From Desulfosporosinus sp. (lineage in GTDB: Bacteria; Bacillota; Desulfitobacteriia; Desulfitobacteriales; Desulfitobacteriaceae), in the NCBI GenBank assembly GCA_003513495.1, contig DOPM01000054.1, forward strand, positions 1-64,000: DNA of 64,000 nt. The letters run 5' to 3'. Below are positions 44,272 through 53,479 of the stretch, piece by piece (position 1 is the first letter of the stretch; every line of letters starts with the position of its first letter). Position numbers and translations under genes: made by a program. The notes under the pieces are model-generated. The model had not been told where the DNA came from. It worked only from the letters and a program-made list of their open reading frames with translations, and did no database searches.

Positions 44272-44964
44272 TTAAAGTTCCAATTCAGGTTCGTCAGCAA
44301 ACGGATTATTATGATAAGAAATAGCTTCGTAATTTGCAGTATCCCTGCTACTAAAGCAAGACTTGCCATGTTCTCTTAGGGAATAATATCTCACCCCCCC
44401 TACAATGAAATGATCATTAATCCCAATTTCCAACGGTTCAAAAATGTCAACCAGCCTTTGCGTCATAGCTATATCCTCTTGGCTCGGTGTAGGGTCTCCG
44501 CTGGGATGATTATGGGCTAAGAAAATTGAAGAACACTTACAATCTAACGCTCTCTTTAAAACATCCTTGGGATAAACAGTCGCCGAATTGATATTCCCTT
44601 CACTCATTACTCTCGTTTCAATAACCTGAAGCTTCGTATCCAGAAAGGAAACCATAAACACTTCTTTATCCCTCTTGCCTTCCAAGAACGATATGAAATA
44701 TCTCCCTGCTGTAGAAGGGTTATTCAATACTAGCCTTGAATCTTCTATAGTCCTCAGCACATTGTAACTTTTAATTAATTCTTTCAGCAGTTCAATTTTC
44801 GCTATCTGGTCAGGACTGGGATGAACTAGATCCGGATAATCAATGATGTTAAAGATCGAATTGGACTCCGAATATTCCTTAAGCTGAGCGTGAGAAAGGC
44901 CGGTAAGTCCGGCTAATCCATTCAGAAAGAGCTCCGTTAAATACTGCTCATTAAACGAATTCAC
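44272..44964 (-). CDS. radC: RadC-like JAB domain protein
   Basis: This 230-residue protein has a RadC/MPN+ (JAB) domain with the metal site HNHPSGDPTPSQED (about 151-164), where two His and the Asp bind zinc. The N-terminal helix-hairpin-helix-like region (NGLAGLTGLSHAQL) is reduced. RadC-type proteins are very frequent on conjugative elements and phages. Their biochemical role is unresolved, and the family is not a proven repair enzyme. The ATG overlaps the stop of the upstream gene by four bases (ATGA), so the pair is translationally coupled. Confidence 0.85.
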   Translation of the reverse strand: MNSFNEQYLTELFLNGLAGLTGLSHAQLKEYSESNSIFNIIDYPDLVHPSPDQIAKIELLKELIKSYNVLRTIEDSRLVLNNPSTAGRYFISFLEGKRDKEVFMVSFLDTKLQVIETRVMSEGNINSATVYPKDVLKRALDCKCSSIFLAHNHPSGDPTPSQEDIAMTQRLVDIFEPLEIGINDHFIVGGVRYYSLREHGKSCFSSRDTANYEAISYHNNPFADEPELEL

Positions 44965-45179
44965 GAAAGCTCCTCCTTGCTTGCTGATATTAGGATTCGG
45001 ATAGCATCCAGTTTTTCCAGCAGAGGTAAGGATAAATCAACTTGGTCTAGATGAGCGAAAAGATGAATCCCATATTGCCTAAGATAAAGTCTTAGACTTT
45101 CTTTTTCAATATCGCTTGGTTCGATGAGCCTGATGAGCAGTTCGATAAATTGTTCAAATTCTTGATTGTCAGTTGACAT
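44961..45179 (-). CDS. Small helical protein between parB and radC
   Basis: ATG at 45179 follows GGGGAACG and overlaps the last 11 bases of parB. The 72-residue product is acidic and leucine-rich with predicted helices (FEQFIELLIRLIEPSDIEKE). No domain is recognised. Overlaps on both sides place it firmly in the parA-parB-radC operon. It may be a partition or DNA-maintenance accessory. Confidence 0.65.
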   Translation of the reverse strand: MSTDNQEFEQFIELLIRLIEPSDIEKESLRLYLRQYGIHLFAHLDQVDLSLPLLEKLDAIRILISASKEELS

Positions 45180-46176
45180 GATTCGTTCCCCTTTCTTGTC
45201 CAAAATATAAGCTCAGTGCTTTCTCTATGATTTGCTCAATCTCCGCCGGTTTCTGACCAGCATGAAAAAATTTAGTAACCAATTTAGGTTTAAGTTTAAT
45301 TGCGGTTGACTTCTTCGGCTTCTTGTCGTCTTCGCCGGATAGTATTGAATAAATGTTATCTCCACTTAATTTACCTTGCTCCGATAATCCTTTCATTCTC
45401 TCCGCTTTAACCATGTCAATCTTGAAATTGTTAATTGAGATAATATCCTCAATTATTTGCTGCTCTTTTTTTGATAGATACGATAAGCAAACAGCAGGAC
45501 GCAACGCTATTTTTTCTTCATCCACCCTATCCAGTAACCCCTCAATAAGGAAATTCAGTCGAATATACCGTTGGATATTAGTTCGGCTCATCCTGTTGTT
45601 ATCCGCTACTTTTTTCGCACTTATCCCTCGTGGCCCCACTGGGGCCACTTGCTCATAATGACAGTATTCATGCTGGTTTGAGGCTCCTTTTAATGCGTTT
45701 AATGCATTTAAAAGTTCTTGTTTTTTTCCAGTTGCTTTAGCCGCTTCAAGCTGTATTTTCAAGGATTTAGCCAATTCTGACGGCAACATATCCGTGGATG
45801 ATCGCTGTTCGAAATTAGATATTGTTACGATTAATGCTGCTTCATCATCGCTGATATTTTCACGAATGTCTGATCTAATCTTAGTAAGCCCGGCTAAACG
45901 TGAGGCATTGACCCGATTATGTCCGGCAAGAATCTCGTATTTGCAATCCCCAATATTTCTCACCACAATAGGCTGAATAACCCCGTTTTCGCGGATGCTT
46001 TCAACCATATCATTGAGACGTTGGCCTGTATAAAGTTTAAATGGATGATTTTTAAAAGGAACAAGGCTGTCGATCTCTAATTCAAGGATCGCTTCCTTGT
46101 CCAACACTTTTAGTTTTTCATCTTTGATTGGGCCTCCAAACATATCTTCCAAAGATAGGAGTTTTCTTTCACTCAT
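45169..46176 (-). CDS. parB: ParB-like partition protein
   Basis: ATG at 46176 overlaps the parA stop by eight bases. The 335-residue protein has a ParB/Srx N-terminal domain with VIQPIVVRNIGDCKYEIL and GHNRVNASRLAG, a central helix-turn-helix (KKVADNNRMSRTNIQRYI) and a long C-terminal region ending in AEIEQIIEKALSLYF, probably the dimerisation helix. It likely binds a centromere-like site on the element and works with ParA to stabilise the excised circle. Its C-terminal segment is echoed by a 29-codon relic at 53278-53364, next to the helicase gene. Confidence 0.88.
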   Translation of the reverse strand: MSERKLLSLEDMFGGPIKDEKLKVLDKEAILELEIDSLVPFKNHPFKLYTGQRLNDMVESIRENGVIQPIVVRNIGDCKYEILAGHNRVNASRLAGLTKIRSDIRENISDDEAALIVTISNFEQRSSTDMLPSELAKSLKIQLEAAKATGKKQELLNALNALKGASNQHEYCHYEQVAPVGPRGISAKKVADNNRMSRTNIQRYIRLNFLIEGLLDRVDEEKIALRPAVCLSYLSKKEQQIIEDIISINNFKIDMVKAERMKGLSEQGKLSGDNIYSILSGEDDKKPKKSTAIKLKPKLVTKFFHAGQKPAEIEQIIEKALSLYFGQERGTNHVN

Positions 46177-46957
46177 TCGCCTTATACTCCTCTGCAAAGT
46201 TTTTGTAGGCTACAGCAACTTTACCTTTAGGATCAAATTCAATAATGCTCTTGTAATTAAGAACTGCTTCACCAACCTTGACACTAACGGGAATTTTGCT
46301 TTCAAAGATTTTAATATGGCTGCCGTAGGAGTCGTTAATAAGGTTGACGATTTCTTTACTTAGTTTCGTACGCTCAGTAAACATGGTTATGAGTATCCCA
46401 TCAATCTCAACTGCAGGATTTATACGACGTTTGACTCGGATGATGTTTCTTAGAAGCAGTTCTAAGCCTTTGGCGGATAGATACTGGGGAGCTGCGGGAA
46501 TCAGGATCCGGTCACAAGCAGCCAGAGCGTTAATCGTTAGCATGCCTAAGGAAGGCATGCAGTCGATGATGATATAATCATAGTTGGGCCTAAATTGATC
46601 TAGGATGGCCTTTAAAGTAATCTCTCTGCTCATGGCATTGACTAGATTAACCTCTATGGCTGCTAATTCAATGCTGCAAGGCAGAATATCGAGGTTGTTG
46701 AAAGAAAGTATGTACTCTTTTCTTAGAGGCAGTTCTTTTTCTTCAATAATAGCTGTCATAAGATGATAAAGGGTTATGGGAAGCTCGTCTGGTCGGTCAA
46801 CGCCGAAACTCATCGTGAGATTGGACTGGGGATCGCAGTCAACCAGTAGAACCCTTTTACCTTTCTCGGCAAGAGAATAACCAAGGTTGATTGTTGTGGT
46901 AGTTTTGCCTACGCCTCCTTTTTGATTGGCTATGGCAATAATTTCGCATTGACTCAT
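46169..46957 (-). CDS. parA: ParA-like partition ATPase
   Basis: This is a Walker-type chromosome/plasmid partition ATPase of 262 residues starting at ATG 46957 (MSQCEIIAIANQ). The deviant Walker A is KGGVGKTTT (about residues 11-19). Switch and Walker B elements VLLVDCDPQSNL and YIIIDCMPSLG are intact. It forms an operon with parB (eight-base overlap) and two further genes. Together they probably secure inheritance when the ICE is excised. A second in-frame ATG nine bases upstream is possible. Confidence 0.92.
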   Translation of the reverse strand: MSQCEIIAIANQKGGVGKTTTTINLGYSLAEKGKRVLLVDCDPQSNLTMSFGVDRPDELPITLYHLMTAIIEEKELPLRKEYILSFNNLDILPCSIELAAIEVNLVNAMSREITLKAILDQFRPNYDYIIIDCMPSLGMLTINALAACDRILIPAAPQYLSAKGLELLLRNIIRVKRRINPAVEIDGILITMFTERTKLSKEIVNLINDSYGSHIKIFESKIPVSVKVGEAVLNYKSIIEFDPKGKVAVAYKNFAEEYKANE

Positions 46958-47303
46958 TTTAATCATCGTTCCTTTCTTAAAAGAAGCGTTTACGCCGGGC
47001 TTGTGACCGGCCTGCCGCATTACCCGCCCAGATAGACGATCACTCTGCGCTCAAAAAAGCCCCTCAGTTTAAAATATTACTGAGAGGCTTACTTATGGTT
47101 GCAACCCTTTAGACATTACGATAAAGCGTGATAAGTTCTACTCTTTGTTACTTGGTCCATAATTCTTGGTTCACACCAAAATTTACATCACATTAAAGCT
47201 TTCTCACTAATCTATCTGTAAAATACGCAATAAGTCATTGGCAGTAGGTTTTTGCGTCTTTCCTCCTTTCATTGGATAAATAAAGGCATAGCTTATCTAG
47301 GCC
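46958..47303. other. Intergenic with terminator
   Basis: Between parA and the large helicase gene lie 346 bases with no gene. A minus-strand terminator at 47053-47090 ends the helicase transcript, and the rest would hold the parA promoter. No clear minus-35/minus-10 pair was assigned. Confidence 0.5.
47053..47090 (-). terminator. Terminator of the helicase gene
   Basis: On the minus strand AAGCCTCTCAGT pairs with ACTGAGGGGCTT across an AT-rich loop, with one A-C mismatch, and is followed by TTTT (A 47053-47058). It separates the helicase from the par operon. Confidence 0.65.
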
Positions 47304-50300
47304 TTACTGTTCCTGTTCCCATTCATTCTCATCATTTTCTTCCTTTTGGATCTGGTTAACATCTTCATTAATTTCCAGATTCAGCTCTGCAAGCCGAGCG
47401 CTTTTTTGCTGCAATTCCTGTTCTTGCAGAAAAGGTTTTCCTAGCTCCTGTTTAGCGTTTTCCATCTGCAGATAAAGGTTGTCAAGTTGCACCTGCACAG
47501 ATTTTAAGCGACTGCCCATTTCCGCAAGGGCATTGTCAATACGGGTAAGATTACCATAGGCATCTATTCCTAGCTCAACATTGTGGGTCATAGCGCCCTT
47601 TAAGGACAGCTTGTATTCTATCTCAACAACAGACAGGTACATAACAAAGCCCCGGTAGCTGCCGATTACCACTGGTTCACGGTCTTTAATCTCCTTGCAA
47701 GCAAGCAGCAGGGCGGCTCCGGCCTCGCCTTTCTCTGTGAATTTCTTCTCGTGGATCTCCATTACCGGAAAAGCATCTGCCTTATCCGGCGCATTGACAG
47801 TAAGGAGCGCCATATCATCCTCAAAGCCTTTTATATACCCTTTGTTTCGCTCAATGTTTTCAGGGAAGTATTTAAGCAATTTATCCTCCATCCGGTATTG
47901 CTGACTCTGATGGTCGGCCTTGAGCAAGCGCAGCCGCGCTACCTCAATATCCAAGTCCATCTTTTCCTTTATCTTCGGGTTTCCGGCGCACAGCGCTTTG
48001 ATTTCCGCATAGGAAAGCGCCGTTTCGTCCACATCTTCGCAGGAGCGCACAGGGGATTTTGATGTCATAATCTGACTGATGAAACGCTGCTTGTTCTCCA
48101 CGGTTTGATAGAGATAGCTGTCAAATGTACCCTCTGTGACATAACGATAAATATCCACTTCGAGGTTTTTGTTTCCCTGCCGAACGATACGCCCGCCGCG
48201 TTGTGCCAGATCGCCGGGTCGCCACGGACAGTCGAGGTCATGCAAAGCAATGAGCCGGTCTTGAACATTAGTTCCCGCGCCCATCTTAGAAGTGCTGCCC
48301 ATGAGGATGCGCACCTGACCGCTGCGCACCTTGGCAAACAGTTCCTTTTTACGAACTTCGGTGTTGGCATCATGGATAAAGGTTATTTCCTTTTCGGGGA
48401 TACCCCCTGCGATGAGCTTAGCACGAATATCCTCATAGACATTAAATTGTCCGTCGTTCTTAGGAGTGGAAATGTCGCAGAACACAAGCTGTGTAAGCCG
48501 GTCTGCCTGCCCGCCCTGCCAAATACGGAGGATGTTGTTTACACAGGCATTTACCTTGCTGTCGGGATCATCGGGCAGTAGAGGGTTGATAATGCGCTGG
48601 TCAAGCCCCAGCTTACGTCCATCGCCGGTTATTTTCAGCATATTGTCCGTACGTGGGTCAACACTGCCGCCGTGAACGGCGGCGGCTCGTTCGGAAAGCT
48701 CCTGAACCATGTCCTTTTGATGCTCGGTGGGTTTCATCACTACAGTGTGATAGTTTGCTTTGGGAATGGGCAGTTTAAGCTGATCTGTTGTCTTGATATC
48801 GGCTACTTCTTTGAACAGGGTCATAAGCTCCGGTAGGTTGAAGAACTTGGCAAAGCGCGTTCTTGCCCGGTAACCCGTTCCCTCCGGCGTAAGCTCAATG
48901 GCGGTTACGGTTTCACCAAAGGTAGAAGCCCAACAATCGAAATGAGAAAGCCCCTGTCGCTGGAGCGTAAAGTATTGCAAATAGCGCATCATGGTATATA
49001 GCTCGGTCATAGAATTGCTTACCGGAGTACCAGTGGCAAAGATAATACCTTTACCATCGGTTAGCTCGTCAATGTACCGGCATTTGAGGAACATATCGCT
49101 GGATTTCTGTGCTTCAGTTTGGGAAAGTCCCGCCACATTACGCATTTTTGTATACATAAAAAGGTTCTTAAAGCTATGCGCTTCGTCAACATACAGGCGG
49201 TCAACACCCAACTGCTCAAAGGTCACAACATCATCCTTGCGCTCAGTTTTGTTGAGCTTTTCCAACCGTGCTTCCAGCGATTTCTTGGTCCTCTCAAGCT
49301 GCTTAATGGTAAATCGTTCTCCGTGATTGCTTTTTAACTCATCAATTCCCTCAGTGATCTCTTCTATTTGTTCATGTAAAAGACGTTCCTGTCGTTCGGT
49401 GCTGATAGGAATACGCTCAAATTGCGAATGACCCATAATAACAGCATCATAATCACCGGTGGCAATACGGGCGCAGAACTTTTTGCGGTTGCTTTTTTCA
49501 AAATCCTTTTTGCTAGCAACCAGAACATTTGCGGAGGGGTACAGCCGCAGAAACTCGGAGGCCCATTGCTCAGTCAGGTGATTAGGAACGGCGAATAGGC
49601 TCTTTTGGCAAAGTCCCAGCCGCTTTGCTTCCATTGCTGCCCCAACCATTTCGAAGGTCTTGCCCGCGCCCACTTCGTGCGCTAACAGGGTGTTTCCTCC
49701 ATACAGAATGTGTGCGATGGCGTTGAGCTGATGGGTACGCAGGGTAATTTCCGGGTTGATGCCTGAAAAAGTGATGTGACTTCCGTCATATTCGCGCGGG
49801 CGTGTGGAATTGAACTGCTCGTTGTACTGCCGCACTAAGGTTTGCCGCCTATCGGGATCTTTCCATATCCAGTCGCGGAAAGCAGCCTTGATCATCTGCT
49901 GCTTTTGCTGGGCAAGGGTGGTGTCCTTTTTGTTAAGTACACGGCGCTCCCTGCCGTCCGGATCGGTAACAGTATCATAAATACGCACATCCCGCAGATT
50001 AAGCGTGTCCTCTATGATTTTGTAGGCGTTGGTGCGGTCTGTCCCATAGGTAACATAGGCCATGATATTGTTATTGGTCACGGTACTTTTGCCGGTGATG
50101 TTCCACTCGGCGGTGTAGGGGGAGTATTTGACCTCGATGTTATCCCGCATATAGTACGGGGTTTGCAGCAACTCATATATGAACTCCTGCACATAATCCT
50201 TATCAATCCATGTGGAGCCAAGCCGCACATCAATTTCAGAAGCTTCAAGGTCTTTGGGCTGTGCGGCTTCCAGAGCGGCTACATTTCCAGCATAAATCTC

Positions 50301-53237
50301 CGGTTGTTTTTCTGCATACTGCCGTGCAACGGCGAGCTTATAACGCACATTTCCCGACAAATATTCATCTGCTGTTTGCCAGCCGGTGCTCAAATCGTTG
50401 CCGGAACCGGGTTCTTTGAAGATCACGCCTTTCAAAGCCTCGGCAATTGGTTCAACTTCACCAGGTCGGCCCATGAGGGAGGACATGAAGTCCATCTCAA
50501 CACGGCCGCGCTCACCGATAGAAACCGCTAATGCTTCGCTGGCTGTATCCACGGAGGTTACAACACGTTGCTGCTTGATGGTACGCTTGGAGAACATATC
50601 GGCCTTGCGCTCAAGCTCACCGTTTTCGTCCAGCACCTCCAGAGAGCAGAGCAAATAGTATGCGGAATCGTCGGCAAAGGCAAGGCTATTTCCACGGCTG
50701 TTGATCAGGTCACACTTCGCTGTAAAGGCATTGTAGAGCCTGTTCAGCTCGGCTTGCTTTCCCCGAATGGCGGCATCGGAATAATCCTCCAGCTGATAAT
50801 CCATCAGGGTATGAACGCAGTCCCGTAGACCGATCAACCCGGTAATGCGCTCCTTAGCGGCCCCCGACAGCTCCGGCTTTACCATGCGGGAGTTTTCGCG
50901 GTAGTACACCTCCCCGTCTACAAGTGTGTACGAAAAATTCTTAACGGTGGGATCTGCCAGAATGGGGGTATCCACTTGTTCCCTGATGTCGGGCAGCTCC
51001 GTTTCGGTGATCTGCCCCTGAATATGGGAAAGAGCGGTTTTGAGCTGTTCGGCAAGGTCAGCGCCCTCTATTGGAATACAGGTTGTCTCTGACTTATTCC
51101 CATACAAGCGATCATCAAAAGCCATTATTCCCAGCACCATTTCAGGACGCTCCACAAAATAGCTATTGAGGGGTACTCTATCCTCGGTTTGCCCCAAATG
51201 CACCCAATCGGGTTCTATATCGATGGGGCGGTCACGCTTTTGCAGAAACAGAATATCTGTGGTGACTTCGGTTCCGGCGTTTTTGAGAAAGGCATTGTTC
51301 GGCAGGCGCACAGCACCTAACAGCTCGGCGCGCTGGGCAAGGTAACGGCGTACTTCGGGGCTTTTCTTATCCAGTGTACCTTTTGAAGTGATGAATGCAA
51401 TGATACCACCTGGACGTACCTGATCAAGTGCCTTAGCAAAGAAATAATCATGAACTAAGAAATTGTGCTTTTCATAACGCTTGTCTGCAATTTTGTACTG
51501 ACCGAACGGAACGTTGCTAATAGCAAGATCAAAAAAGCTGTCCGGCCAGACCGTCTTTTCAAAACCAGTCACTGTAACGTTGGCATTAGGATAAAGCTGC
51601 TTTGCAATGCGGCCGGTGATGCTGTCCAGCTCCACGCCGTAGAGCTTGCTTTCTTTCATGCTTTCCGGCAACAAACCAAAGAAATTGCCCACGCCACAGG
51701 CCGGTTCAAGAATGTTGCCACTGGAAAAGCCCATACGCTCCACGGTCTTATAGATAGCCTTGATGACCGTGGGGCTGGTGTAGTGGGCATTGAGGGTAGA
51801 AGCCCGTGCAAAGGCATATTCATCTTCCGCAAGCAAGCCCTTTAACTCCGCGTACTCCTTTGTCCATGAGCTGTTTTCAGTATCAAAGGCTCCCGAAAGA
51901 CCGCCCCATCCGACATAACGTGCCAAAACATCTTGTTCGTCAGGCGTGGCAAGGCGGTTTTCCTTTTCAATGGTTTTTAGGGTGCGGATAGCGGCGATAT
52001 TATACCTATACTTAGTTTTAGCGCCGCCCTCGCCTAAATGGTCATCTGTAATGAGGTAGTTTTCCGATATCGGTTGTTCTGACTCAGAATACAGCAAAAC
52101 GCCACCTGATTCAGGCAGCGTTTCCAGTGTTAATTGTAAATTAGTTCCGCGAAGATCATTTCCTCCGCTTGGGCTTTGAGGTTGTTCATGTGACCTACCC
52201 ACGCCATCTGCGCTGTTGCCTTGTCCGGTGCGGGTTGTTTTACTAGAAGATCTTTCATCAACTGCTCCAGCCGCCTGTTCGCCGTCTGGTCGATTTCCAA
52301 CAAGTGGGGATACAACTTCCCTTGTATTAACAGAGAATTGTATACTATCGGCCGATGCTTCTCGAGATAATTCTTCCTCATGCGCCCGTATTTGCTTATT
52401 GGCAGATCCTGTTCTGGTATGGTCAGGTCGGGAATCAGATAATCCTCTTTCTTGCTGTAGGCCAATTCGTCCATTTTCCTTACCCCTTTCGAGTTCATAA
52501 TTTTTAATGCCAACTTCGATTTGCCTCAACACCCGCTGAGAAACTTCGCTTACCGCTTTTCCCAGTGCGTTGACTGTTTCGGTGGTATTGAAATTAAGAA
52601 CCTTTGAGAAATCTTCCTGATCTAAATAGTCTTCCGGTTTCATTCCACAGCGTGATAAAAGCATGTAAGAAATGCTGACAGTAGCCGCTTCTCGAAAGGC
52701 TAGTCCTACGTTAAGCTCATCATAGCCCTCTAAAAAGCTGCCGTCAATTGTGTAGAGGATGTCGCGGTGATTGTCCGTAAAATATTCATCAGCCAACTGT
52801 ATGGCGATATTCTGAAGGTTTTCAACAATACCTGTGCTGCTGTTAATGTCATAGGAGTTCTTAAGCATTTTCAATATCGGAACTTCATGCTCCGGCTTTA
52901 ACTTCCACTGGAAAGGGATGCGAGAATCTTCCCGTCCGGCTGTGTCGGCAACATCAAAGACATAGCGCAGGCGCAGTTTATCGCCGGAAGCGTCAATGAG
53001 AGCAATCCCCTTGGAGCCGCGCTTGACCCATCGGCGCATAATTTGATTCCACTGGTCGTATTCCGCGCAAGCTGTAGCATCCGGGCGCTGGGCGTAAATC
53101 ATAACCTGTTCGGGGTAGGAGTATTTGTATAATCTTGCGGCAGTAGTGAGAAATGATGTCCAGCTTTGGTGACTCCTTGTGATCTGTGTAGTCGTATACT
53201 CAATCATCTGTACATAGGTTTGTAATTTACTATGCAA
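47304..53237 (-). CDS. Giant methylase-SNF2 helicase fusion of the ICE
   Basis: This 1977-residue multi-domain DNA-processing protein is typical of large Firmicute ICEs. In order: an N-terminal ArdC-like domain (about 1-130); a low-complexity linker (about 260-400); an N6-adenine methyltransferase-like domain with motif I ILEPACGVGNF (about 510) and motif IV as NVPF instead of NPPF (about 580); an SF2/SNF2 helicase with Walker A HEVGAGKT (about 1186), DEAH box VDEAHSF (about 1350), ATGTPVSNS, and motif VI RGGRIVRQGN (about 1682); and a coiled-coil-rich C-terminus. Such proteins are thought to modify or shield incoming element DNA, but their function is largely untested. It stands as a single transcription unit between terminators. 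Confidence 0.85.
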   Translation of the reverse strand: MHSKLQTYVQMIEYTTTQITRSHQSWTSFLTTAARLYKYSYPEQVMIYAQRPDATACAEYDQWNQIMRRWVKRGSKGIALIDASGDKLRLRYVFDVADTAGREDSRIPFQWKLKPEHEVPILKMLKNSYDINSSTGIVENLQNIAIQLADEYFTDNHRDILYTIDGSFLEGYDELNVGLAFREAATVSISYMLLSRCGMKPEDYLDQEDFSKVLNFNTTETVNALGKAVSEVSQRVLRQIEVGIKNYELERGKENGRIGLQQERGLSDSRPDHTRTGSANKQIRAHEEELSREASADSIQFSVNTREVVSPLVGNRPDGEQAAGAVDERSSSKTTRTGQGNSADGVGRSHEQPQSPSGGNDLRGTNLQLTLETLPESGGVLLYSESEQPISENYLITDDHLGEGGAKTKYRYNIAAIRTLKTIEKENRLATPDEQDVLARYVGWGGLSGAFDTENSSWTKEYAELKGLLAEDEYAFARASTLNAHYTSPTVIKAIYKTVERMGFSSGNILEPACGVGNFFGLLPESMKESKLYGVELDSITGRIAKQLYPNANVTVTGFEKTVWPDSFFDLAISNVPFGQYKIADKRYEKHNFLVHDYFFAKALDQVRPGGIIAFITSKGTLDKKSPEVRRYLAQRAELLGAVRLPNNAFLKNAGTEVTTDILFLQKRDRPIDIEPDWVHLGQTEDRVPLNSYFVERPEMVLGIMAFDDRLYGNKSETTCIPIEGADLAEQLKTALSHIQGQITETELPDIREQVDTPILADPTVKNFSYTLVDGEVYYRENSRMVKPELSGAAKERITGLIGLRDCVHTLMDYQLEDYSDAAIRGKQAELNRLYNAFTAKCDLINSRGNSLAFADDSAYYLLCSLEVLDENGELERKADMFSKRTIKQQRVVTSVDTASEALAVSIGERGRVEMDFMSSLMGRPGEVEPIAEALKGVIFKEPGSGNDLSTGWQTADEYLSGNVRYKLAVARQYAEKQPEIYAGNVAALEAAQPKDLEASEIDVRLGSTWIDKDYVQEFIYELLQTPYYMRDNIEVKYSPYTAEWNITGKSTVTNNNIMAYVTYGTDRTNAYKIIEDTLNLRDVRIYDTVTDPDGRERRVLNKKDTTLAQQKQQMIKAAFRDWIWKDPDRRQTLVRQYNEQFNSTRPREYDGSHITFSGINPEITLRTHQLNAIAHILYGGNTLLAHEVGAGKTFEMVGAAMEAKRLGLCQKSLFAVPNHLTEQWASEFLRLYPSANVLVASKKDFEKSNRKKFCARIATGDYDAVIMGHSQFERIPISTERQERLLHEQIEEITEGIDELKSNHGERFTIKQLERTKKSLEARLEKLNKTERKDDVVTFEQLGVDRLYVDEAHSFKNLFMYTKMRNVAGLSQTEAQKSSDMFLKCRYIDELTDGKGIIFATGTPVSNSMTELYTMMRYLQYFTLQRQGLSHFDCWASTFGETVTAIELTPEGTGYRARTRFAKFFNLPELMTLFKEVADIKTTDQLKLPIPKANYHTVVMKPTEHQKDMVQELSERAAAVHGGSVDPRTDNMLKITGDGRKLGLDQRIINPLLPDDPDSKVNACVNNILRIWQGGQADRLTQLVFCDISTPKNDGQFNVYEDIRAKLIAGGIPEKEITFIHDANTEVRKKELFAKVRSGQVRILMGSTSKMGAGTNVQDRLIALHDLDCPWRPGDLAQRGGRIVRQGNKNLEVDIYRYVTEGTFDSYLYQTVENKQRFISQIMTSKSPVRSCEDVDETALSYAEIKALCAGNPKIKEKMDLDIEVARLRLLKADHQSQQYRMEDKLLKYFPENIERNKGYIKGFEDDMALLTVNAPDKADAFPVMEIHEKKFTEKGEAGAALLLACKEIKDREPVVIGSYRGFVMYLSVVEIEYKLSLKGAMTHNVELGIDAYGNLTRIDNALAEMGSRLKSVQVQLDNLYLQMENAKQELGKPFLQEQELQQKSARLAELNLEINEDVNQIQKEENDENEWEQEQ

Positions 53238-53277
53238 TGTTATCTCTCCTGTTTCACATAGGTTGCTTTATTCTTGC

Positions 53278-53364
53278 TCATAATTCAGGCTCCTGTTTAA
53301 AGTACATTATCAACGCCTGTTCGATGATCTGTTCAACTTCTGCTGGCTGCTCTGGAGCAAACAT
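53278..53364 (-). pseudogene. Relic of a parB-like C-terminus
   Basis: A 28-residue frame (MFAPEQPAEVEQIIEQALI...) ends at TGA 53278-53280, with an in-frame stop just before its ATG. It matches the end of the element's own ParB (AEIEQIIEKALSLYF). It is most likely the remnant of a second parB-like gene or a partial duplication. Confidence 0.6.
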
Positions 53365-53479
53365 TTAGATTAGTCTAATGACTTTAGACATACCGATAAG
53401 GACTAGGTATATTCGTTTGTTATATTGATATTAACTTAGTGGAAACTCCTTTAACGTTTGTTTTTTAGAATCCTATCCG

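Noticed and set aside
49842..50531. 229-residue plus-strand frame inside the giant helicase gene
   Set aside because: It is a shadow of the well-supported minus-strand coding frame and has no independent signals.
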